Shown piece after piece: positions 46,501 through 55,069 of a stretch of DNA of 64,000 nucleotides. Under the pieces are notes generated by a model that worked only from the letters and a program-made list of their open reading frames with translations, was not told the DNA's origin and did not search any database. Numbering within the stretch: the stretch's first letter is position 1; the number at the start of each line of letters is the position of its first letter. A program made the translations under genes and the position numbers. The stretch spans positions 1 to 64,000 of the forward strand of contig JAJEHN010000004.1 in the NCBI GenBank assembly GCA_022823665.1. Reading direction: 5' to 3'. The DNA is from Thermoanaerobaculia bacterium. GTDB lineage: Bacteria > Acidobacteriota > Thermoanaerobaculia > Multivoradales > Multivoraceae.

Positions 46501-48220
46501 CGGCGGTGTACACCCTCTCACCCGCGATGAACGTCATCTCCACCTTCGTCCGGTGGACCTCCGTCGGCTCGACGTCGAACGGGTTCTGCGACGTGACGAC
46601 GAGATCGGCCTCCTTGCCGACCTCGATCGTGCCCACCTTGTCGCCCTGGCCCATCAGCCGGGCGCCGTTCCAGGTCAGGATGCGCAGCGCGTCCTCCAGC
46701 GTCACCTGCTCCTGCAGGCCTAGGGTGTCCTCGCTGCCGCCGGGGACCTGGCGGGTCACCATCGTCTCGACCGCGAGCCACGGGTCGACCAGGGGCACGA
46801 CCGGCCAGTCCGAGCCGGCCGCGACCAGGGCGCCGGTTTCGAGGGCCTCCCGGATCGGCACCCAGCGCTTCATCCGCTCGTCGCCGACCGCCTTGCGGAT
46901 GTCGATCGCCGCCATCGGCGTGGGGAACCAGATGTAGGGCGAGAACTCCCAGGCCATGCCGAGTTCGCGCGGCCTGGGAATGTCGGCCGGGTCGACGAAG
47001 GTGCTGTGGCCGACGTCGTGCATCGGGCCGCCGAAGCCGTTCCGTTCCCGGGCGGCCGCAACCGCGTCGATCGCGGCCCGCACCGCGCCGTCGCCGGCGG
47101 CGTGCATCTTCACGTGCAATCCCTGGCGGTCGAACGCCGTCACGGCATCGTTCAGCGCTTCCTGCGGAACCAGGAGCAGCCCGAGCCTGGGCCGCGGATC
47201 GTCCTCGCCCGTCGTGTCCTCGTAGGGCGCGAGCATCGACGCCGTGTGGCTCTCCGTGGGCACCCCGTCCAGCATGATCTTCACGCAGTCGACCTTCAGG
47301 CGCTCGCTCTCGTAGGTTGCCCGGATCGCGAGCTGGGACTCGGCCGCGTAGGCCAGCGCCGGGTCGTGCGACCAGGCGACGCAGGCCCGCACCCGCTGCT
47401 TCAACGTGCCCTCGCGCGCCAGTCGGGCCAGCGCGCCGAGCTGCCACGAGTTCGCGTACGCGACGGTGAACGACGTGATGCCGTGGGCCAGCATCTCGTC
47501 GGTCGCGATCTTCATGCCCTCCATCTTCCGCGCGTCCGAGGCGGGAGGGATCACGGACGCCACCATGGCGTTCGCCGTCTCGCGCAGCAGGCCGTTCGGC
47601 TTGCCGTCCGGGCCGCGCTCGATGATGCCGCCCTCCGGATCCGGCGTGTCGCGGTCGATGCCGGCGACTTCCAGGGCCTTCGTGTTGACCCAGACGCTGT
47701 GGTGGGACTCGTCGTACAGGAAGACCGGGTTGTCCGGCGCCACCGCGTCCAGGAACTGCCTGGTCTGCTGGCCAGGCTCGAACACCGCCGCCACCCAGTT
47801 GCCGCCGTTGATCCACTCTCCCGGCTCGGCCCGGGAGGCGCAGTCGCCGACCGACTCCGCGATGATGTCCGGCGGCGCCCCCGGAGGCAGGCGGCAGGAG
47901 AACCTCTGCATGCCCGCGATTAGCGGATGGACGTGGACATCGTGGAAGCCGGGGAAGACGGTCCGGCCCGCCAAGTCGATCACGTCCGTCGAGTCGGTGC
48001 GGAACGCGGCGACGGAGGCGCTGCCGCCGACCGCGACGATGACGCCGTCGCGGATCGCGATCGACTCCGCCCAGCCGCCGGGCGTGTAGACCTGGCCGCC
48101 GTCGAGGATCGTGTCGGCCGGGTCGTTGCGCGACGGCGCCGGTTCGCCGGCCTGGAACTGGGCGAGGGCGGGTTGGGAGACGATCGCGGCGAGGACCAGC
48201 GTGGCGAACCTACTTCTCAT
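46490..48220 (-). CDS. YtcJ-type amidohydrolase, exported (copy 1)
   Basis: Metal-dependent hydrolase of the amidohydrolase-3/YtcJ group, 576 residues, with a cleavable signal peptide (FATLVLAAIVSQPALAQ). The first metal motif is FPGFHDVHVHPLI, a conserved HAAGDGAVRAAIDAV follows in the barrel, and AGSDWPVVP carries the catalytic Asp. AAGGAGAG precedes the ATG. It overlaps copy 2 by 11 nt. The substrate is unknown; family members act on amides, formamides or cyclic ureas. Confidence 0.9.
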   Translation of the reverse strand: MRSRFATLVLAAIVSQPALAQFQAGEPAPSRNDPADTILDGGQVYTPGGWAESIAIRDGVIVAVGGSASVAAFRTDSTDVIDLAGRTVFPGFHDVHVHPLIAGMQRFSCRLPPGAPPDIIAESVGDCASRAEPGEWINGGNWVAAVFEPGQQTRQFLDAVAPDNPVFLYDESHHSVWVNTKALEVAGIDRDTPDPEGGIIERGPDGKPNGLLRETANAMVASVIPPASDARKMEGMKIATDEMLAHGITSFTVAYANSWQLGALARLAREGTLKQRVRACVAWSHDPALAYAAESQLAIRATYESERLKVDCVKIMLDGVPTESHTASMLAPYEDTTGEDDPRPRLGLLLVPQEALNDAVTAFDRQGLHVKMHAAGDGAVRAAIDAVAAARERNGFGGPMHDVGHSTFVDPADIPRPRELGMAWEFSPYIWFPTPMAAIDIRKAVGDERMKRWVPIREALETGALVAAGSDWPVVPLVDPWLAVETMVTRQVPGGSEDTLGLQEQVTLEDALRILTWNGARLMGQGDKVGTIEVGKEADLVVTSQNPFDVEPTEVHRTKVEMTFIAGERVYTAGAN

Positions 48221-49943
48221 GGACGCTCTCTCCTTGGTAAAGAGTCAACTCGACGGTCGTGTCGCTGACGTCCTCGATCGGCACATCGAAGAGGTTGCGG
48301 TCGAGGACGATCAGGTCGGCGGACTTGCCGGCGGCAATCGTTCCGGCCCGCGACTCGACGCCCAGAAGGCGAGCGCCCGCCAGCGTGTAGAGCTCGATCG
48401 CCTCTTCCGGAGTCACGGCCTGCTCCGGCGCCAGGGTGCCGGGATACCCGCCCCAGGGGTCGGCGCGGGTGACCAGCGCCTCCACGCCGGGCCAGGGGTT
48501 CATGTCCGGGATCACGGCCGGCCAGTCCGAGCCGACGATGACGTGGGCGCCGGCGTCGAGCAGTTCCCGCACCGGCCAGGAACGGTCGGCGCGGTCCCCG
48601 ATGGCGGCGCGGATGGAGTCGGAGATCAGCGACGGGTACCAGATCGCCGGCGACATGTCGGCGATGGCGCCGAGCTCGGCGAAGCGCGGCACGTCGTCCG
48701 GCGAAACGAAGCCGGCATGGGCGAGCTGGTGCATCAGCCCGGAGTCGCCGTTCTCCTCACGCGCGTACTCGATCGCATCGAGCGCGACGCGGACGGCCCG
48801 GTCGCCCGCGGTGTGGATGTTCACCGTGACGCCGAGCGCGTCGAGCTGCCGCAGCCAGGCGTTCAGCGCTTCCGGCGGCACCAGCAGTTCGCCGTTGTGG
48901 CTCGGGCCGCCCGGCACCTCCGGCTCGTAGTCGTCGAGCATCGCCGCCGTCCGCGCGATGGACGGCACGCCGTCGAGGAAGATCTTCACGTGGTCGGCGT
49001 CCAGGTTGGCGGCCCGGTTCTCCTCGCGCAGCCGCTCCAGGGCGTCGACGTCCAGGCCGAGCGTGCCGGCAACCAGCGGAATCGCGATCGAGGCGGCCAT
49101 GTGGACGGTCAGCACGCCCTCGTCCACCAGCGCCTTGTAGGCGGCGACGCCCGTGCCCTCGTCGCCCGCCTCCTTGATGCCGACGATGCCGAAGCCGTTC
49201 GCCGTCCGGATCGACTCGCGGGCGGCGCGCAGGAACTGCTCCGCCGTCTTCTCGGGGATCGCCTGAAACACCGGGTACATCGCCGCTTCGAGCAGCAGGC
49301 CGTTCGGCTCGCCGGTCGTCTCGTCCAGCACGACCTCGCCGCCTTCGACGACGGTGGCGCCGGCGATGCCGGCCAGCTCGAGCGCCCTGCTGTTCACCCA
49401 GCGGTTGTGGCCCGTGTCGTCCGCGAGGCTGATCGCCACGCCGCCCGAGAACCGGTCCAGCCACTCGCGCGGCGAGCCGATCTCGTGGTCGACGAAGAAG
49501 TTGCTCGTCCAGCGTCCGCCCTCGATCCAGGCCGCGTCCGGATCGGCGGCGACGCAGGCGGAGAGCGTCTCCTCGATCTCCGTTGGTCCGGCGGTCGGCG
49601 GGAACAGGCACTGGAGCAACACCTCGGTCCCGCCCAGCACCGGATGGACGTGGACGTCGTAGATGCCCGGCATCGCCATCCGGCCTTCGAGGTCGCGCAC
49701 CTCGGTGTTCGGGCCGCGGTGCTCGAGCGCGCCGGCGGTCGAGCCGACGAACGTGAACTCGCCGGCGGCGATCGCGACCGCCTCCGCCCAGGGCCGGGCG
49801 TCGTCGAGCGTGTAGACGCGGCCATGGGTCAGGATCAGGTCGGCATCGCCGTCGCCCGAGGGGGCGCAGGCGAGGACCAGGGCGGTCAGCAGCAGGAGCA
49901 GAAGAGGCCGTACACTGAGTGCGCTGATGTCCTGGCGGACCAC
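48210..49943 (-). CDS. YtcJ-type amidohydrolase, lipoprotein (copy 2)
   Basis: Paralogue of the adjacent gene, about 577 residues, starting at the GTG at 49943. A leader ends in the lipobox LVLAC, so it should be membrane-anchored where copy 1 is soluble. The motifs are MPGIYDVHVHPVLGG, NIHTAGDRAVRVALDAI and VGSDWPAVIPDMNPW. The end of the gene overlaps the copy-1 start by 11 nt. The upstream S9 peptidase stop lies inside its first codons, so the three genes form one transcript. Confidence 0.9.
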   Translation of the reverse strand: MVRQDISALSVRPLLLLLLTALVLACAPSGDGDADLILTHGRVYTLDDARPWAEAVAIAAGEFTFVGSTAGALEHRGPNTEVRDLEGRMAMPGIYDVHVHPVLGGTEVLLQCLFPPTAGPTEIEETLSACVAADPDAAWIEGGRWTSNFFVDHEIGSPREWLDRFSGGVAISLADDTGHNRWVNSRALELAGIAGATVVEGGEVVLDETTGEPNGLLLEAAMYPVFQAIPEKTAEQFLRAARESIRTANGFGIVGIKEAGDEGTGVAAYKALVDEGVLTVHMAASIAIPLVAGTLGLDVDALERLREENRAANLDADHVKIFLDGVPSIARTAAMLDDYEPEVPGGPSHNGELLVPPEALNAWLRQLDALGVTVNIHTAGDRAVRVALDAIEYAREENGDSGLMHQLAHAGFVSPDDVPRFAELGAIADMSPAIWYPSLISDSIRAAIGDRADRSWPVRELLDAGAHVIVGSDWPAVIPDMNPWPGVEALVTRADPWGGYPGTLAPEQAVTPEEAIELYTLAGARLLGVESRAGTIAAGKSADLIVLDRNLFDVPIEDVSDTTVELTLYQGESVHEK

Positions 49944-49951
49944 GCTCGAGA

Positions 49952-52534
49952 TCAGAAAACGGTCGCCGCCGGCTTGACCTCGAAGGTCACGTCGCGCGGC
50001 GGCTCGACGCCGAGCAGGTGCTCGACGAAGTAGTCCCAGGTACGAAGCAGGGCGTACGGCTCGGCGCCGCCGCCGTGGTTGCGGTTCGGCAGGTAGAGCA
50101 GGTCGTAGGGCTTGTTCGCCTTGATCAGCGCGTCGACCATCCGGAAGGCCTGGGCCGGCGGCACGTTCTCGTCCATGTCGCCGTAGACGAGCAGCAGGCG
50201 GCCCTTCAGATTCCCGGCCATCGCCGTGATGTCGAGCGCCTCCCAGCTCTTCGGGGCCTCGTCCGGCCGCGTCCGGGTCCGGCCGCCGTCGGAGTAGACC
50301 GCGGGTCCCGTGAACGCCTCGAAGCCGGGGTAGATCGCGGCGTAGTCGTAGACGCCGGCGCCGGAGACGGCCACGTCGTAGAAGTCCGGCCGGCTGAGGA
50401 TGGCCTGGGCGGTGAACGTCCCGCCCCAGGACCAGCCGTAGATGCCGACCCGCTCCGGGTCCATCTCGGGCTTGAGCTCCGCCCACTGGCGAATCACGGC
50501 CACGTGATCCTCCACGCCGACCTGCGTGAACTCCGGGTAACCCGCGTCGCGAAACGCGCTGGAGCGGCCCGGGGTGCCGCGGCCGTCCGTGACGACGACC
50601 GCGAAGCCCAGGCGCGCCAGCGCCGGTTCGGCCGACGGGTTGCGCGCGCCCACGGCCTGCACGAAGTTCCGCGGCGCCACGTACACCTGCGGGCCGCCGT
50701 AGACCGCGTCGATCACCGGGTGCCGGCCGCCCTCGACCTCGCGCCGCGGCGCGAAGTAGACGGAGTACACCTCCGTCTCGCCGTCGGCGGCGAGGAAGGC
50801 CCGGCGCTCCGGCGCGACGAATCCGGCCTCGAACAGCGCCGAGGCGTCCGCCTGCTCGACCTCGGCCAGCACCTTTCCGTCTTCCGTCGAGCGCAGCACG
50901 GTGACCGGCGGGCGATCCACGGTCGACCAGGTGTCGAGGAAGACGCCGAGGTCGGGCCGGATCCGGGGCGGCGGCGGGGCGAGGCCGAACAGGGCCTCCA
51001 TCATCGGCACCGGCGCTGGCTCGAAGTGGTGGTCGGCATCGTTCGCGGTCAGCAGCACGACTTCGCCTGCCCGAGGCGATGCGGGATCGAACGACGCCCG
51101 GTAGAGATGGCGCAGGTACGGGTCGCGGCCGGGCTCGCGGCCACCGCCCGTGAAGTAGACCTGCTGGCCGGCCTCGTCGACGTGGATGATGTCGAGCACC
51201 GTCCAGTCGCCCGACGTCACCGTGCCGACGAGATCGGCCGAGTCGTCGCCGGCCAGCTCGTAGACGTAGAGATGCCCCCAACCGCTGCGGTCCGAGTACC
51301 AGAGCACCCGCCGCTCGTCGTCCGGTCCGCGCACGAGCCGGATGTTGGGCCGGTTGTACATGTGGGTGTTCGACTCCACCCGCGTCTCGTTCGTCTCCCA
51401 GATCACCGGCGTCGCCTTGCCGGATTCGACGTCGATCGCGACCAGGGCGCCGCTCTTGCCGGCGTAGCCCCCGGCCCGCAGGTAGACCCGGTTCCGCTCC
51501 AGGTCCCAGCCGATGACGGCGCCAAGCCCGGGCCTGTCGGTCTCGTCGGGCAGCAAAGCACCCTCGAAGTCGACCATGACCCTCTCGCCCTTCTTCGTGT
51601 CGAAGAGGAACCAGTCCACATCCATCTCGTCTTCGTCGCCCGCGATCGGTTCGCGCAGCAGGTGGACGGCCGGCCGGCGGCTGCCGTCGGTCGGCACCCA
51701 CTCGACGAACGGCACGGCCTCGAGCAACCGCTCGTCCATGCGCGGCGCGAGCAGGAAGCGGCTGTCCGGCGACCAGCTCGACAGGTAGGGCGGCTGGCGC
51801 AAGCCCGTCTTCCTGGCGGCCACCGTCAGCAGCGAGGAGTCGGGCCACTTGCCGTAGGAGAAGTAGGACTTGCCGTCGTGCGTGAGGCGGGTTTCCTCGC
51901 CGGTCTCGAGATGGCGCACGAACAGGTTGTCGTCGCGGGTGAAGGCCGCGCGGGTTCCGTCCGGCGACGGCAGCAGGCCGCGCTCGGGCGGCTTGATCGC
52001 CTCCGCCTTGCATTGGAAGTCGGCCACCGAGCAGGTGACGCGATGGGCGCCGCGTCGTGCGGTCAGCGTCGCCAGGTCGTCCGAGAGCGAGAGTCCGAGG
52101 AGCCCGTCCAGGCTCGGGGGACTTCCCTCGCCTGCCTCGTCGCCCTCCTCGCCCGCGCCCACACCCTCGCCCGCGCCGGCGGCCGCCAGGGCCTCGGCGA
52201 TCGACGCGGCCATCCGGGCATGGTCGAAGGCAAGCCGCCGCGACCGCGCCTCCAGGTCGAACACGACGACTTCGGGGCCCGCTTCGCCGTCGCGGCCGTA
52301 CCAGAAGCCCGCCGGCCCCGCGTCCGCGGCGAGCCAGTGCGGCGTGATCTCCGCGTTGCGCAGCAGCGCCAGCAGGTTGCCTTCGACCAGCGCCGCCGCG
52401 GCCTGGTAGTCGTCCGCGTCCGGACCGGCCGCCTTCTGGGCGCCGGCGCTGCCAGCCGCCAGACCGAGGACCAGAGCCGGTGCGAGAACTCCGCAAGCCC
52501 AGCGGCTGCGGTAAGCTCGCGCGGATCCGGACAC
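49952..52534 (-). CDS. S9 family prolyl oligopeptidase (DPP-IV-like)
   Basis: Exported serine peptidase of 860 residues with signal peptide (VLAPALVLGLAAGSAGAQ), an N-terminal beta-propeller and a C-terminal alpha/beta hydrolase domain. The triad is visible: Ser702 in YGWSWGGTF, Asp788 in GDMDENVPP and His820 in RNHGGGAEP. VYGGPQVYVAPRN and VTDGRGTPGRSSAF are typical DPP-IV landmarks. An acidic, Gly/Ala-rich insert lies at about 115-140. GTG start at 52534; divergent from the cytochrome-containing gene at 52551. Confidence 0.93.
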   Translation of the reverse strand: MSGSARAYRSRWACGVLAPALVLGLAAGSAGAQKAAGPDADDYQAAAALVEGNLLALLRNAEITPHWLAADAGPAGFWYGRDGEAGPEVVVFDLEARSRRLAFDHARMAASIAEALAAAGAGEGVGAGEEGDEAGEGSPPSLDGLLGLSLSDDLATLTARRGAHRVTCSVADFQCKAEAIKPPERGLLPSPDGTRAAFTRDDNLFVRHLETGEETRLTHDGKSYFSYGKWPDSSLLTVAARKTGLRQPPYLSSWSPDSRFLLAPRMDERLLEAVPFVEWVPTDGSRRPAVHLLREPIAGDEDEMDVDWFLFDTKKGERVMVDFEGALLPDETDRPGLGAVIGWDLERNRVYLRAGGYAGKSGALVAIDVESGKATPVIWETNETRVESNTHMYNRPNIRLVRGPDDERRVLWYSDRSGWGHLYVYELAGDDSADLVGTVTSGDWTVLDIIHVDEAGQQVYFTGGGREPGRDPYLRHLYRASFDPASPRAGEVVLLTANDADHHFEPAPVPMMEALFGLAPPPPRIRPDLGVFLDTWSTVDRPPVTVLRSTEDGKVLAEVEQADASALFEAGFVAPERRAFLAADGETEVYSVYFAPRREVEGGRHPVIDAVYGGPQVYVAPRNFVQAVGARNPSAEPALARLGFAVVVTDGRGTPGRSSAFRDAGYPEFTQVGVEDHVAVIRQWAELKPEMDPERVGIYGWSWGGTFTAQAILSRPDFYDVAVSGAGVYDYAAIYPGFEAFTGPAVYSDGGRTRTRPDEAPKSWEALDITAMAGNLKGRLLLVYGDMDENVPPAQAFRMVDALIKANKPYDLLYLPNRNHGGGAEPYALLRTWDYFVEHLLGVEPPRDVTFEVKPAATVF

Positions 52535-52550
52535 TTGCGGGAGGGTAGCG

Positions 52551-53840
52551 ATGACGAGTCGACGCCTGGTTGGTTTTGCGCTTTGCCTGGTCTTTGCCGC
52601 GGCGGCCCACGGCGCTGCTGACGCGGAAGGGCCGACATTCTATGAGGATGTCCTGCCCATCCTGCAGCAGAACTGCCAGGAGTGTCACCGGCCGTCGGGC
52701 AGCAAGATCTACCGGGGCGGCGTGCCGATGTCGCTCACGACCTACGAGGAGGCCCGGCCCTGGGCGCGCTCGATCGTCCGCATGACGGCGTCGAAGGAGA
52801 TGCCGCCGTGGGACGCCTCCGAGCACTTCGACGGCGTGTTCCGGAACGAGCGCGGCCTGACCGACGGGGAGATCGCAACGCTGAAGCGCTGGGTCGAGGC
52901 GGGCGCGCAGTCCGGCCGTCCCGAGGACGGCCCCGCGCCGATCGAGTGGCCCGACGACGACGGCTGGGTGTTCACCGATCCCGACCTCGTGCTCAAGATG
53001 CCCGAGCCCTACTACGTCGAGGACGACATCAAGGACGTCTACACGAAGCACCGCCTGGTCCTGACTCCGGACCTCCTGCCCGAGGACAAGTGGGTGCAGG
53101 AGATCGAGTTCCGCCGCGGCAGCGAGCTCGTCCACCACTTCAACATCTTCGTCAAGAGTCCGGACGACGAGGAGACCCGCGGCGACGGGAACTACCTCGG
53201 CGGCGCCACCTCCGGTTCGCCGCCGCACGTGTGGCCGGAGGGCTACGGCTCGCTGCTGCGGACCGGCGACACGCTGACCTTCGACCTGCACTACCACAAG
53301 GAGCCGGGCCCCGGCAGCGGCGGCTGGGACCAGTCGTCCATCGCGCTCAAGTTCGCGACGAAGCCGGTCGAGCACCCGATCCACTTCTTCCCGATCAGCA
53401 ACTTCGAGTTCGAGATTCCGGCCAACCACGACTACTGGCACGACACCGCCGAACGGACATTCGAACGCGACGTGACGATCCTCGGCATGCTCCCCCACAT
53501 GCACATGCGCGGCCGCGAGGCGAAGTACACCGTCCTCTACCCGGACGGCCGCGAGGAGCAGATCCTCCACGTCCCGGACTGGGACTTCGACTGGCAGGAG
53601 ATCTACTGGTACGACGAGCCGAAGGTACTGCCCGCGGGCAGCACCCTGCGGATCGACATGTGGTTCGACAACTCGCCCGAGGAGGCGGAACGCTGGGGCT
53701 TCAACCCGGACCGCGTCGTGACGTTCGGGCCGGAGTCGACCGACGAGATGCTGATGGGCTTCATCTCCTGCGTGTACAACGACGAGGAGCCGCCCAGGGC
53801 GCGCCTGCCCGGCGTGATCGAGACGACCGGCGGGGAATAG
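52551..53840 (+). CDS. c-type haem protein with copper type II monooxygenase-like domain
   Basis: Exported 429-residue protein. After the signal peptide a haem site CQECH lies at 42-46 within a cytochrome-like domain (VLPILQQNCQECH, EMPPWDA). The C-terminal part has LVHHFNIFVK, TFDLHYH and LPHMHMRG (His316, His318), the His pattern of the two-domain copper type II ascorbate-dependent monooxygenase (PHM/DBM) fold. Such fusions are frequent in Acidobacteriota and Planctomycetota and have no established substrate. GGAGGG lies upstream of the ATG. Confidence 0.85.
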   Translation: MTSRRLVGFALCLVFAAAAHGAADAEGPTFYEDVLPILQQNCQECHRPSGSKIYRGGVPMSLTTYEEARPWARSIVRMTASKEMPPWDASEHFDGVFRNERGLTDGEIATLKRWVEAGAQSGRPEDGPAPIEWPDDDGWVFTDPDLVLKMPEPYYVEDDIKDVYTKHRLVLTPDLLPEDKWVQEIEFRRGSELVHHFNIFVKSPDDEETRGDGNYLGGATSGSPPHVWPEGYGSLLRTGDTLTFDLHYHKEPGPGSGGWDQSSIALKFATKPVEHPIHFFPISNFEFEIPANHDYWHDTAERTFERDVTILGMLPHMHMRGREAKYTVLYPDGREEQILHVPDWDFDWQEIYWYDEPKVLPAGSTLRIDMWFDNSPEEAERWGFNPDRVVTFGPESTDEMLMGFISCVYNDEEPPRARLPGVIETTGGE

Positions 53841-53854
53841 GCGGAGCGCCAGAA

Positions 53855-53880
53855 GCGGGTCAGAGGACCCGCGCACCCGG
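53855..53880 (-). repeat. structured post-stop repeat, copy R6
   Basis: Minus strand: CCGGGTGC tail and hairpin 1 GCGGGTC-CTCT-GACCCGC, then a short GGC/GCC hairpin. It starts 10 nt after the stop of the substrate-binding protein gene and 14 nt from the stop of the converging gene. Confidence 0.75.
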
Positions 53881-53890
53881 CAGGGCCGCG

Positions 53891-55069
53891 TCAGTAGGAC
53901 AGGTTCTCCGTCACGCGGACCCACCGTCCGTCCTGCACCTGAGAGAGGAAGGACTCGTTCGTGCCGAGGTGTTTCTCCGGCCCGAAGCTCAGGACCGGGC
54001 CGCCGAAGATGTCCTGGTAGTCGTCGACCGACTCGATCGCCGCGACCAGCCCGTCGACCGTGAGGTCCGGCCCGGCGTCGCGCAGCGCACGGACCGTGAA
54101 GTCGGCGAGCACCCAGCCGAAGAGCGAGCCGGTGTTGGGCTCCTGGCCGTAGCGTTCGTCGTAAGCGGCGACGAAGTCGCGGACCTCCTGGCGGGGATGA
54201 TCGGGGTAGGGAAACTCGAACGACGTCATCGCGTAGAAGCCGTTGGTCACACCGCCCTCGGCCTCCGCGACCTCGGATTCGAACGCCGCGATCGTGCCGA
54301 CGAAGTCGACGTCCCAGTCGATCCCCCGTGCCGCCGAGATCGCCAGGATCGTGTCGCCGATGATCGTTCCGAGCAGGATCAGGTCGCAGTCGGCCTGCCG
54401 GAGCTTGAGGATCGCCGCGCTGAAATCGGTGTCGAGAGGCCTGTGGGCGGTCGAATCGGTGACCTCCCGTCCCATCTCGCCGAGCTGATCGTTCGCCGCG
54501 TCGGTCAGCTCCGTTCCGAAGTCGGTGTCCTGGGCCATGGTGCAGATGCGCTCCTTGCCCCTCTCCTCGATGAAGTACTTCGTGGCGGCCCGTATCTGTT
54601 CGTAGTAGGTGGAGATGCCGGCGAACTTCAGCGGATGCAGCGGTTCCGCCATCGAACGCGCGCCCGACAGCGGGAAGATGTTGGGAACGCCCGCCTCGAA
54701 CTGGCTGCTCATGACGGCGTTGTTCATCGGCGTCCCGAGGGCGCCCACCATGGCGAAGATGTTGTCGCGGTGGATCAGCTTGTTGGCCGCCTGGACCGCG
54801 CGAGGCACCTGGTACTGACCGTCCTCGACGACGAAGCGGATCTGGCGGCCGTGGATGCCGCCTTCCTCGTTCGCCTGATCGAAGATCATTCGCGCCGAGT
54901 TGACGCTGCCGACGCCGATGGCCGCGGCCGGACCGGACAGGTCGGTGTAGGTGCCGAGCACGATCTCCCCGGGCGCGTCCGAAGTCTCGGGATCGGAACT
55001 CCCGCATCCCGCCAGGACGGCGGCGACAACCAGGCAAGCGAGGGTGAGGAAACGGTGTCTGTCGGTCAT
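53891..55069 (-). CDS. branched-chain-type ABC transporter substrate-binding lipoprotein
   Basis: Periplasmic-binding protein of 392 residues with lipobox VLAGC (Cys22), belonging to the Leu/Ile/Val-binding (type I) fold: VLGTYTDLSGPAAAIG, ARMIFDQANEEGGIHGRQI, MVGALGTPMNNAVM, TDFSAAILKLRQADCDLILLG. The ATG overlaps the acyl-CoA synthetase stop as ATGA. It belongs with the LivHMGF genes upstream. Ligands in this family include amino acids, amides, ureas and aromatic or fatty acids; the adjacent acyl-CoA synthetase suggests a carboxylic acid. Confidence 0.92.
   Translation of the reverse strand: MTDRHRFLTLACLVVAAVLAGCGSSDPETSDAPGEIVLGTYTDLSGPAAAIGVGSVNSARMIFDQANEEGGIHGRQIRFVVEDGQYQVPRAVQAANKLIHRDNIFAMVGALGTPMNNAVMSSQFEAGVPNIFPLSGARSMAEPLHPLKFAGISTYYEQIRAATKYFIEERGKERICTMAQDTDFGTELTDAANDQLGEMGREVTDSTAHRPLDTDFSAAILKLRQADCDLILLGTIIGDTILAISAARGIDWDVDFVGTIAAFESEVAEAEGGVTNGFYAMTSFEFPYPDHPRQEVRDFVAAYDERYGQEPNTGSLFGWVLADFTVRALRDAGPDLTVDGLVAAIESVDDYQDIFGGPVLSFGPEKHLGTNESFLSQVQDGRWVRVTENLSY

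Noticed and set aside
48210..55037. A 2275-codon minus-strand open frame
   Set aside because: Only its 3' end (the amidohydrolase, up to 49943) is coding. The rest is an antisense or out-of-frame shadow of the S9 peptidase, cytochrome and binding-protein genes, kept open by high GC.
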